From NCBI GenBank assembly GCA_904063045.1, contig CAJFCJ010000024.1, positions 310,001-374,000 of the forward strand: DNA of 64,000 nucleotides. The letters run 5' to 3'. The stretch comes from Dimorphilus gyrociliatus (Eukaryota > Annelida > Polychaeta > Dinophilidae). Each line of letters begins with the position of its first letter. The stretch's first letter is position 1. The position numbers were made by a program, and so were the translations under genes. This document shows positions 41,668 to 52,800 of this stretch, piece by piece. Under the pieces are notes generated by a model. The model saw only the letters and a list, made by a program, of their open reading frames with translations, ran no database searches and had not been told where the DNA came from.

Positions 41668-43244
41668 ATGGAGAGATCAATGACATCCGAAGAACTAGTT
41701 GGTTTATTATATTTCGAGAAAAATCCTTATGATTATATGAAATTAGAGGAACAATTAGAATATCATAGAAGTATGTGCGAATTTGGAAGTGAAAGAATTG
41801 ATCATTGCCCTCTGTGTTTTAAAAACTTAGACAAGGTAATTATCGTGGGTAATAAGAAAGTAAAAGTTTGAAACCTTATCTTTTTTAGCTACAAATCAAA
41901 TAAGGAAATAACTTATTTAGACTTAGAGTTGTACTAATTTTATTGAATTTCTGCTCTTTGAGAAATTGTATGGTTACTGCTCTTTCAAAAGAAAACTAAT
42001 TTTAATGTTTTTGGTATTAATGAACAGTTTAAAAAAACATGATTTGCTTTAACTTTAGTTTTCTGAAACTACTTGAATTCTATCTATAAGACAAAATTAC
42101 AGTAGTTCTGCATAAGATAGATATACACATGCTTATAAAAAATACACACACACACACGTTTGCAGCAGAATTTATAGATTTGACTATCCTATAGAATATT
42201 AATATTTATTAATCTGTTCAATGTTAATAAATTTTTATAGTATGCATCTTTTCCACTTGAAAACAGGAAGCACCAAAGTATATTCTCTCATTTATGGATT
42301 GTGCTAAAGGTGATCGTTTCATTTCTTGGATGAAAAATAAATGTGTATTTGGTTTTCCTCAATTTGAATCGATATTAAATCACTACGTTACATCATGGCA
42401 ATTTACTGAACTGCATCTTGATAGTTTAAAAAAATGTGGTGGAGAGAGTTCTATACCTATTGAGCTATTTACCCTGCAACATGTTACTTGGCTTTCTCTT
42501 AGCCATAATAATTTAGAGAGAATTCCTCCAGATATAGGTCGAATGGATTCATTAGAACATCTTGTTTTAACTGGTAATAAATTGGATGTAGCATCCTTAC
42601 CAAGAACATTGACTTTCTGCAGAAAATTAAAAACTCTTTTGTTAGATAATAATTTATTAGACGCCTTACCAGGATTTTTACTGTCAATGCCTTCATTGAT
42701 TACAGTACATCGACATGGCAATCATAATTATTTTAAATCCACTTTTATGTGGTATCATACAGACGTTAACGAAAGAATTTTAAAGGTGGCTAAAAGTCAC
42801 ACACCTCGATATTACTCCGCCCTTTCACTTCAATTTCTGGCAGCTCAAGCTTTAATATCGTCTCCAACCGAATATCTAACTGATAAAAATATTCCTCCAT
42901 CTCTGAAAGTGTTCCTTGCCGAATCCTTCAGACGTTTTAACATATGCGAACATTGTAAAAAAGCATTTTTAAAGCAAAGTGATGGATATAAAGTTATAAC
43001 ATTTAAGAATCCTTATCTCGGAAACACCTGTGTACCATTTGAACATTGGGCTTGTAGTCTAGAATGCTCAAGAGCAATAGAAATACCAGCGAGAAAGGAA
43101 CAAGTAGAAGCATCTAAAAGAGCTGATAAGGAATACGAAAGAAAAGTAAAATTTCACGAAAAAGACATTGGAATTAGATCTGGTATAAAACCTAAAATGA
43201 CTTATAAAAGAAAAGTCTCGTGTTATGCATGTACAACAATGTGA
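41668..43244 (+). CDS. Leucine-rich-repeat protein, LRRC58-like
   Basis: Two exons, 41668-41835 and 42267-43244 (1146 nt, 381 aa), joining in phase 0. The N-terminal exon has a CPLC pair. The middle carries a few LRRs (VTWLSLSHNNLERIP, LEHLVLTGNKLD, LKTLLLDNNLLDALP). The C-terminal part has an ICEHCKKAF pair, then PFEHWACSLEC and a final CYAC, suggesting one or two zinc sites, as in the C-terminal tail of LRRC58. No signal peptide or membrane segment. The molecular role is not established from the sequence. The start codon lies only 305 bp after the PP2A stop, with an E-box palindrome in between. The LRR assignment is firm and the LRRC58 orthology moderate. Confidence 0.8.
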
Positions 43245-43466
43245 TAACGTTTTTTTTTCTTCTTTTTTAATGAAAAAATTGATAAAGTTATTCTTTAAAA
43301 AAAAATAACAATTGAAATTGAAAGAAAATGAACAAGTGCACTAAATAAAAAGTAAGATTGTTTTTGTTTACGGTAGATATTATAAGCTCTAAGTAATAGA
43401 TAGTACAAACAAGAAACCGTAATATATAATGCTAGGGCAAAGCAGTAACTTTATAAATTCTCTACA

Positions 43467-44509
43467 ATGCTACGTAATATGACTAAGCTTCTTTTTTTAG
43501 TAATTAATTATTTTATTCTGATTTAGGTCTTTTAATTTACTAACAAGTATTATATTGTTATAGATTTATTGTATTGCTGATATAAGTTTGTCAATTAGAC
43601 AAAAATATCATAAAGATATTGAAGGTAAAACTCTTCAACTTGACTGCAAATACTGCGCTCCTGGATTTAAAGTTCATAAAAAGTGTACGAATTCAACCGA
43701 TACAGTTTGTAAACCATGCGAAAATGGTAAAACATTCTCAGCGAGAAGGAGTTTAAGGCAGAGATGCAAAAGATGTAGCGAATGCATTTATCCATCAAGG
43801 GTAGTTAAGGAGTGTACAGTTACATCAGACACGAAATGTGGGAGATGTGATCGAGGTAACTTTTATAAAAACTTAATTGATTGTATTTCTTTTTCAGTAA
43901 AAAACGTTTCATTTTAGGATTTTACTGGAGTTACGAATACAATATATGTCGTCGATGCTCTTATTGTTTCTTGGGAAATCCTAATATTAGAGCTTACAAA
44001 CTGCATGCTTGCGCTCTTGATGGTATGCCAAGAAATTTTCAATGTATCCCTATTCGTAATGGACCTAAAGCTCCTATATGTTAGTATTTAAAATAATAAA
44101 ATGACAAAATTTGAAGTAAATGACACAATCGTTGAAAAAAACAGTTGATTTAAAGAAGCTACGAAAACTAGATAAAAGTGATGATGATAGAAAGTATGAG
44201 AGTTTCAGTAGTGGCGATGGAAGATATTTCCTGGACGACGATGAGGATGTGACACAAGAAGCATTTGAAACGCCACTAGTAAAGAGACGTCTTAAAAAAA
44301 GACATCTTACTGAGGAAAAATTGAATACCAATCCTGAAGGTTCCGTAAAAACTAAACAATTGATGCTGTTATATTTTAAAGAGGGTTTGTATCAGAATAA
44401 AGTTTTTATAATCTATCTTGCTGTAGTATTTAGTATTGCATTAATTGGACTAACTGCTCTTTGGTTTTCTAAATGCAAAAAGTTTAAACCAAAATTGCAA
44501 CTGAATTGA
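43467..44509 (+). CDS. TNF-receptor-superfamily-like type I membrane protein with very short tail
   Basis: Four exons: 43467-43499, 43564-43855, 43918-44079, 44145-44509 (852 nt, 283 aa), with introns of 64, 62 and 65 bp. The first 11 codons join a hydrophobic stretch (about residues 7-21) to give a plausible signal peptide. Residues 39-160 are Cys-rich with TNFR spacing: CKYC...C...STDTVC, then CENG...CKRCSEC...CTVTSDTKC, then CDRG...CRRCSYC...C...C, about three cysteine-rich domains. An acidic and basic spacer leads to a transmembrane helix (249-270) and a 13-residue cytoplasmic tail. The tail cannot hold a death domain and shows no TRAF-binding motif, so it may be a decoy, a co-receptor or a GPI-independent anchor. 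It is convergent with a TNF-ligand gene. The TNFR fold is called by cysteine pattern; no orthologue is assigned. Confidence 0.82.
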
Positions 44510-44619
44510 TTTCCTGTTTCCTTTGACAACACAGCAACAAGTACTTGAATACTGAACACTTGCACACTAACCTTTAATACTCTCTATTTATATAATTGCT
44601 AGCCAAGTGTCTTTTCGGA

Positions 44620-44625
44620 AATAAA
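44620..44625 (+). terminator. Candidate poly(A) signal of TNFR-like gene
   Basis: AATAAA 111 bp after the TNFR-like stop. The candidate signal of the opposing ligand gene (AATAAA on the minus strand, 44680-44675) lies only about 50 bp away, so the two 3' ends probably abut or overlap. Confidence 0.45.
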
Positions 44626-44951
44626 CGTTCTAAATGGATATTCATAAAGTTTTTTTGATTTTCTTATGTTGTATTTTATTAAAGGAAAAAATTAAATACT
44701 TGATTAAACATTAAAAAACAACATCAAAAAACACATTTGCAGTATTACTAGAGCATAAATCATATTTTATAGTGCAATTGATGTCATCAATAAATAAGTT
44801 AAATACTTGTATATGTATATATAAATAGAGCATAAATACACTTTCAAAAGCAGCTTAATATTGTAATCACATCTTTTTTCATTATTAGATTTACAAATAA
44901 GCATAAATAGTTGCTGTTCCTATCAAGTATATTGGCTAGTGCAAACTTTAA

Positions 44952-45991
44952 TTATGCTAATTTGAATCCACCTAAAAAGGTTCGATCGGATGCTAGTTGA
45001 TATTTGCACTCAGCACTTACGTCTAAAGGTTTGAGATAAATCAAATCTCCTTTGCTCAGGTTAAATATTCCTTGATGACCAACTGTATCGAGTCTTCTTA
45101 CTTCTGGCGAACTACAATGGAAATGAATTGATAAATCATTTTAAAATTTGCGAAATATTTCTCATTTACTTACTCTAATATATTTTGAGTTCTCTGCGAT
45201 AGCATTAGCGTCTGTACGTCATTAGTTGAACTCCTTTTAACAGTTTCAACTGAACATGTTCGAACTTTAGCATACCTAACGGATTAAAATAGATGATATG
45301 ATTATATCAATTATGTTGGTTGGAATTGCAAACTCTATACCCAATAAAACCGGATACTTCTGTTTGAGCATACAGGAAGTAAATTCCAGATTTGAGTATT
45401 TGAATAGCATTTTCGTTTTTATTAAAAATCAAGTGTCTCGTTCCAGTAGAAACTTTTGGCTTGTCTTGCCATTCGAATCTCTGTCTTGGTTTCTTTGTAT
45501 ATTCCGCGTTGTTGTTGTTCTTTCCTATTTTTTTGGAAGAAAAGGGAAGGAAATTGAATATATAAATCATTCGCTTTCATTAATTATTTCAGTTCAGGAA
45601 AGATATCAGTAACAAAGCTATTGATATAATTACCTAAATAAACCCACTCTGAACCATTTTGTGAATCCAGGTGTATTGCGCTCATTTGGTTTCGTTTCGC
45701 GCCTCTTTTATTTCTTATCTTTAGTTTATAAAAATAGAGAAGCATGAGATAATAGATTTTTGTTAATATAACAATCCTTTAAGCTACAAATAAACATTAA
45801 GGTAAAAGTTAAATAACTACCAATGTGCTTTGCGGTGGCATAACTTTCAAATCGAATCTCGTCTCCAAATTGTTGTATTTCACATAGAGAAAGATACAAA
45901 AAGCAGATGGTACGAGAGCAAACAGGAATGCCAATAAAGACAATATTCTACTCAATGAGTATCTTGTCGTTTTCGTCGTTGTTTGGTCCAT
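44952..45991 (-). CDS. TNF-superfamily ligand, type II membrane protein
   Basis: Five exons: 45991-45821, 45718-45634, 45524-45341, 45275-45174, 45111-44952 (702 nt, 233 aa; phases close). A short basic N-terminus precedes a hydrophobic segment at about 14-37, giving type II topology. KRGAKR at 61-66 fits a furin-type cleavage site directly before the TNF homology domain (about 70-233). Domain hallmarks are SAIHL on strand A, GIYFLYAQTEV on the C strand, YAKVRTCSVET, GHQGIFNLSKGDLIYLK, and a C-terminal DRTFLGGFKL ending. Such ligands trimerise and signal through TNFR-family receptors. I chose the ATG at 45991 because the frame upstream has no ATG nearby. Splice sites at exons 2 and 4 are less than ideal but give the only continuous fold. 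The subfamily (EDA-, TNF- or TRAIL-like) is not assignable. Confidence 0.85.
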
Positions 45992-47465
45992 TATTCCAAT
46001 GAAAAGTTTTCCACAACAATGTTTCAGTTTGTTTAAAGTTTCTTTAGAAGTGTCGTTGTTGTGTTTGTAGTTTTCTCTACTTCTAACTTCTCTATATATA
46101 TACACGATCCCACCTAATGTGCATATTCATTATGTTCTGGGAAGCTACGAATTCAGCGAGAATTTGATCCACAATTTTCGAAATTATAGTATATTCAGAT
46201 TACAGATTTTCCTAGTTGTATTGCAAAAGATACCATTTAAGGAAAGTTTTGTCCTATCATTCACAATGTATATAAACAATAAAATGTGATGATAATAGTA
46301 ATAAAACCACAATAATTATAATCCCAGTGACTGTAATAAAGTCATATTTTTTGTTAATTATATTCTATGCCCAAAAGTAAACAGTATTCAAAAAGACTTT
46401 AATGATGGTTATAAGCATAGTATAATAGAAAATATGAAAGATTATTCACTTCCTTTAGGTAATAGAGGGAGGAAGCTGAGAAATAGATAAGAATACTTGC
46501 AGGAGGTCAGAATGAATTATAAATGTATGTTTGATATCTTTTATTACATAAAATACAAATAAAGTGGTTTTGGAGAAAACAAAAGAGCCTATTTTACATA
46601 TTTATTTATTAATTACGATACGATTGCATAATTATTAAATATGTGGAAAGAGATGAGAACGTGAAGAAATATTAGCTTTGAAATAGATAGTTAAATGCAT
46701 AATATACCATGTTCTTTTCCCTACAAAACACTAACAATCATTTGTAATGGCGTTTCTTTCTGTTATACTAATGTTATTATAGCTATTTATACTTAAAGAA
46801 CATTGTACAAAAGACGTATATATATCTATGCTATTGTTTTTTATCGTAAAAAAAAACTACTACAGTCTTGTAGTAAACGTAGTCCTATGATGGGTAGCTT
46901 CAATGGAAAGTCCCTTTTTCCCAGAAAGCTTTTAAAATTTCATACCAATTCCCCAAAACACAAAGACTTTCTTCAGATCTTTACAAGGACTGTTTAATGG
47001 ATTCTGCGTATTGAATGTCTTTACAAAAAGGATTTGTAAGGAAGTGTAATTTAAGATAAATTAGCTATAAACAAACTTTGTATGAACTTACAAACTCCCG
47101 CCAACAGATGTTTAAAGATAAGAAAAACTTATGCAACTTTTTAATTTCATTTTTCAATTTCTTTTTGATTTTTTTATTATTCAAAAATATAATAAAAAGA
47201 AAGAAAAAACATTTATATTCCAATATAAATACATAGTAATATATTTATATGTGTATAAATGACAAATTAATATGGTTTTCTTTTACGTTAGTTCAAATGA
47301 TTCAAAAGAAAAGACAGGATATGATATGAAAAGAAAGTAGAGGGTGGGGAAGGGAGGAAGGTGTGATATGAAGAAAATTCAACAGAGGCGGAGAGAGAGA
47401 GAGAGAGATAAAGAAATCTTTTCTTCTATCACCATTAAATGCAATTAGTATTGTACATTGTTTAA
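45992..47465. other. Intergenic between TNF ligand and TBC1D25
   Basis: Contains the ligand promoter side and the TBC1D25 3' UTR. AT-rich with an AG run at 47390-47409. The short open frame at 46803-46997 has no protein-like features. No gene seen. Confidence 0.55.
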
Positions 47466-49498
47466 TCACACTTTTTTACTTCCATTTTGCTGCTCTCTCA
47501 AATAAGCTGAATATTCTAATCTAGCTCTTTCTAAGACACTATCAACATCGTTACTTCTAATAAATTTATCATAATGCATAGCTATTTCATTGTAATCCAT
47601 TCTTTTCTTAATGATAACATCTTTCTGTTGTAGTAATAATGCTAAGCAGAGAAATAAAAGAAACGGATTTTCGCACCCAAATTCATCAGGGGCAGGTAAT
47701 TTTGGTACAACTTCCTCTGCTTTCACATCTTCCACCATTGATCGACATCCATCTATATCTTGACACTCCAATTTCTTTCTTTTTAATTTCTTATAAGCAG
47801 TATTAAGAACGTTTTTCTTTATATTTGCTTGCTTCATGTATAATGAAGATTTTTCATAATCTAAATCAGATAATCTTATACCTAACATCATATTTGGATA
47901 ATCGGGCGGTATACTTGCCCACATGACTTCTAGCAATGTTAAAACATTATCTAAGGGAAATTCTCGTTTTAGCTCCAGCAGCACCCACCGATAGCAAAAC
48001 AAGAGATCGTCAGCATTCTGGTATTTTAAATAGGAGAAGAATTCCGGATCCTTTCGTCGAAGTAAAAGTTGAAGATGTTCGAATTTCTTATTTAAAACTA
48101 AACCTTTTAAATCAAAGTTTTGTGACAAACGCCTCATAAGAGAACAAAAGCAAATATAAGCGTGTGCCTCATCTTCTAGAACCAATAAAAGAGGTGATGC
48201 TAAATCACTCATCCCCTGACAATAAGACAGAGAGGGATGAGTCAAGGCATAAGTGACAAGTAGATTAAAGAGTCTTATAACATTCTCACTGCTGTCATCT
48301 GAAAAAAGCGGATGACCTCTATCCGTTCTTAGCGTATCTTTTCTAACCATATTCGCAACTAATTTTACATTTTCTGAGCAATTATCGCTATCTAGTAACC
48401 TCTTCCATTCATCCCTGATTTTTGAATATTCCTCTTTCTTTTTTGTCAAGTAATCGAATCTTTTTTTACCGTTGAATTCTCTAGGAAAAACGTTCAGCAA
48501 GTGCTTCCAAACAACTTTTCTTAGCGAATGTTCAACACCATTTTGATACACGTGCATCCGAAATTCTGTATCTCTTGTTAAATTACCCACAGAATCCAAA
48601 TACTCCCTAAATTCTGCATCTGTAAGAGGGCGTCTCTCCCTCGATGTATTGTCCTCAACTTGTTTTTTATTATAATTGAATACTTTTGAGACGTTAAATA
48701 CTGTTGATTGAAGTGTTTCTAGAAGTCCTGTATTTTGGAGGAAACTAGCCACTTTACCCGTACTATTATCTGGTTCTGGTGAGACATCCCAATCCTCTAA
48801 GCCTTCTTCGAATGGTTTTAAGTCAACTTTTAATTTTAAAGCTGGATCTGATTGTTTATAAGCCATATTTAAATCCCAATCGGAGACTAAAGAGAGGTAG
48901 CTTTCTCTTCCTTTGTCATCTTTCGATAAATAAGATATGGCAAATTGTCTGTTTAAAAATAATAAAAACAATAACAAATAAAGTAAACAACAACAATAAT
49001 ATCAACACTTTTAATACAAAAAAAGATAGTAAAATTAGTATATACAGTATTACTAATATACTGTGTATAGCATATAAAATGCAATGGTTATTCATATAAT
49101 CTCTAACCAATTTATAGTAAATTGTTATATTTTAATAATTTAACTATTATTCAAATATTTAATGTCATTAAACTTACTGTGGAATGTGAAAAGCTCTTGA
49201 TAATAAACAACGTAGAACGTCAAGTGATGTTAAACTTGGATCGATTGAAAATTTTTTGTATTCTGGATCCTTTTTTCCATCGCATTTCTGTCAAATAAAA
49301 CACGTTTAGTTATAATCAATACAAATATTAAGTCAATAGGATGAATTAGCGGGCTGTTAAACGTGTCAGAAATCCCAGATGTTCTGTTGAATTTTTTTTA
49401 TAAATATGCTACTTGTAATAAAGTGGGAAAAATGGGAAATTTACCTTAACTTGAACTCGAATTACATCTTTATCCGATGATTTAACTAAACTAGTCAT
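47466..49498 (-). CDS. TBC1D25: TBC1D25-like Rab GTPase-activating protein
   Basis: Three exons: 49498-49445, 49287-49178, 48948-47466 (1647 nt, 548 aa; human TBC1D25 is longer, mostly in the low-complexity region before the C-terminal part). The N-terminal ~85 residues match the PB1/ubiquitin-like start of the family (SIDPSLTSLDVLRCLLSRAF, YLSLVSDWDLN). The TBC domain has SLRKVVWKHLLNVFP, the Arg finger RTDRGHPLF and the Gln finger YCQGMSDLASP. The C-terminus keeps GCENPFLLFLCLALLLQ and DYNEIAMHYD. In vertebrates the protein acts on RAB33B and binds ATG8 through a LIR beginning EDW. Here the equivalent reads EDWDVSPEP, lacking a hydrophobic residue at the +3 position, so ATG8 binding is doubtful. 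It shares a divergent 306-bp upstream region with KLHL12. Confidence 0.93.
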
Positions 49499-49804
49499 TA
49501 TTAATCACAAGTTCTGGCATGTCCTCAAGTGATAAAGCATTTTATTAGTAAAATTGTTATGTTTGTCATGTTGATATTGGGAGACTAATACGGTTTCGTC
49601 ACCAGACAGGATACCAGATTAGTATAATATCAACCAGTAGAATTTCAATATTTATTTACCGCGGTTTAGCAAAATATCGTCTGCTCTGAATAAAGATAGT
49701 ACTGCCAATTTCATATTCACCAGTTTTTTTTTTACCATTTTCAACACTGGACACGAACTTTTAATACAAATTTATAGGAAAAGATATCAAAATCTCAATG
49801 CAAA
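49499..49804. promoter_or_regulatory. Divergent upstream region TBC1D25 / KLHL12
   Basis: Only 306 bp separate the two start codons, so this stretch must hold both 5' UTRs and probably a bidirectional promoter. No canonical TATA or CCAAT element stands out. Confidence 0.5.
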
Positions 49805-52800
49805 ATGGAAGGTGAAAAACAACTATCTTCGGATAATCACGCAAAATCAATTTTAACACTAATGAATCAGTTACGAAAAACCAATACTTTATGTGATGTA
49901 ATATTAAAAGTGGCCGACCACGAATTTCCAGCCCACCGAATTGTATTAGCAGCCTGCAGTGACTATTTCCGAGCAATGTTTACAAGTGAAATGAGGGAAA
50001 GAAATAAACAAGAGATAGAAATAAAGGAAATATCAGCAGAAGTGATGACTATTCTATTAGACTTTGTTTATACGGAAAGTGTAGCAGTCAGCGTTGAAAA
50101 TGTTCAAGTAAATATCGATTTGTTTTTATTTTTTTTTTATTCTTGGAAAAAAAATAAGTAACAATTTTCCTTTTATCAATATGTTTACGCTTTTAGGCTT
50201 TTATTTTTTTTTTAAAAAAACAAAACCTTTTTTCATTTCATTTATCTAAAAATTGAATTCTATTTTTTTCCTCTCTTTAACAGAAGGTGAGAAAGAGTTA
50301 AAATACAAAAGTAACTGAGCTACATGTTAGAAGTGAATAATAAAGAATTGATTTCAAAAAAAGATGTATATTATACAGTATATAGTTCAAAAAGAATATT
50401 CGTAAATATAGCTGAGCTTTTATGAACAGGCCATTTGTATTTTAAAAAAAAGACACAAAAAACAAAATGAGATAAAGAACTGTCAATATATTTCATATAT
50501 AGAATAACACCTTTTTGGTATATTTACTTAATTTGCATAAATTTGCATAATTAACTTATAACATTGTAAAATCTTATAATTATAAGATAAAGGTAATTTT
50601 TTATTTTCTCTTGTTTAACAATAGTTGCTATCATTTTAGGAACTTCTTCCTGCTGCTTGCCTATTACAATTGAATGGTGTTAAACAAGTATGTTCAGAGT
50701 TTCTTGAAAATCAATTAGATCCGTCAAATTGTCTTGGAATTTCAACATTCGCCGAAAATCATTGTTGTAGCACTTTAAAAACTTCTGCAGACATTTTTAC
50801 TTGTAAATTCTTTCAAGAAGTTATTGAAAACGATGAATTTTTATCGTTATCTTACAAAGACGTTGAACGTTTAATAAGTAGGGATGAGATTCAAGTAGAT
50901 AACGAAGAACCTGTATATAAAGCGGTTATAAGATGGGTTGCGGAAAAGCCAAACATTAGAGAAAGATATTTACCTGATTTACTAAGACACGTTCGTTTAC
51001 CACTTTTATCAGCAAAATTCCTAACAGACGTTGTAGATACAGAGGTAAGAATAATTCAATTACTACGAGATATATCATTTATTATTATAATTATTTTGTA
51101 GAAACTTTTAAAACGTAGTCACGAATGTCGTGATTTGTTAGACGAGGCAAAAAAATTCCTCCTCAGACCTGATCTTCGTAGTAGAATGCAAACTGAAAGA
51201 ACAAGAAATAGAACGGGATGCGACGATGTTCTTGTTGTACTAGGTGGTTTTGGTACTCAACAATCTCCAATAGATAATGTCGAAATGTACGATCCTAATA
51301 CTCAAACGTGGACTATACTACCAGTAAGTATATCTTATTATTCATTTTATTTATTATTAATGTTATTGTAATAAGCAAGAAAAGGTTATTTCATTTCTTT
51401 CTTATGAATAAAAACTATTATAAAATTCATTGAAACACAAAACAAACAAACAGAAAATAAAACATTTTATGTTTTAAACAAAAAACAGACAATATCAAAG
51501 AGACGAAGATATGTTGCTGCCGTCGCTCTGCATACAAAAATATATGTTATTGGCGGCTATGATGGTAAGTTTTAAAGTCAATAATAAGAATTTTAATCGG
51601 AAAAAGACTATTCATTGGAATTGAAGGTATATAGATATATAAATATATCATTAAAGAAATATAAAATTCTGTATAATTCAATATATTTACATTAAATTTT
51701 CGAAGAATAGACTGTATATATTGTATATTGAATCATCTAATACTTTTCAATTGAACTGATACTTTCTTTTTATCGTATTCAATCATTAGGAATATCTCGG
51801 CTAGATACTGTAGACGTTATTGATATAGCTGATGAAAAACCAACTTGGCAATCGGTAGCAAGAATGCACCAACGAAGAGGTTTAGCTGGAGTTTGTAATT
51901 ACTTAGGTAATTGTTTTCTTATTTTGATTTTTTTTATGAAAAAAACTTGTCATATTTGTGACGTTCCTTTATACTTAGATCAAATATATGTTTGCGGAGG
52001 GTTTGATGGAAGTAGTCGTCATATGTCAATGGAACGCTACGATCCTCAAATTGACGAATGGGTTGTTTTGAATAATATGAGTACTGGAAGGGAAGGTGCC
52101 GGTCTTGTTGTAGTTCACGATAAATTTTATTGCATTGGTGGCTACGACGGTGAACTCTTGCTCAATACAGTTGAAAAATATGACACCACCAACGCTAGTT
52201 GGAGTTCTTCTCCTCCAATGGGTACAAGACGATCTGGTAAGTTTTTCTTTGTCATTATTTGGTCATTTTGCGCTTGATATCCTTCCAAGTGTTCTTCAAG
52301 TATGATAAAATCAAATATTTATATATACTGTATATATATATATAGATATAACTTCAACATTATAAATGTAAGAGTGAGAGAGTATTATTGAAAAATCTTA
52401 TAGCAGGTTTGCATTTCATGAGAGCAGATAATCAACTGTTTTTGGGGTGAGTTAGGGCTTATACATTCCTGCTTCCAAGGATTCAATATTTTTCAAGTAA
52501 ACAAATGTTATGAAATAGAAATGAACCATTTCTACTTTCTTCCTGGACGAAATGCATCATTTGTCTATTATCAAATGATAAATATTGCTCTGTTTAGTAA
52601 TACTGATAAGCGAATGCGCTAAGATGACTTTTTTACTGACTTAAAACAGTAGACGCTATTCAACGTTTATAATATATGCTTGAAGAAGAGGTGGTATAGG
52701 TAAATATTTACAACTTTCGCATACATTGGTACCCAACGCTTTTCTTATCACAATACGCGACATATCCTTAAGAGCTTGAGGACATGAAAGATGAAAACAA

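Noticed and set aside
42383-42721. Minus-strand frame opposite the LRR gene
   Set aside because: Shadow of the coding strand; the LRR pattern on the plus strand is unambiguous.
45298-45612. 104-codon plus-strand frame
   Set aside because: Shadow of the TNF-ligand exon 3 on the minus strand, which has clear TNF-domain motifs.
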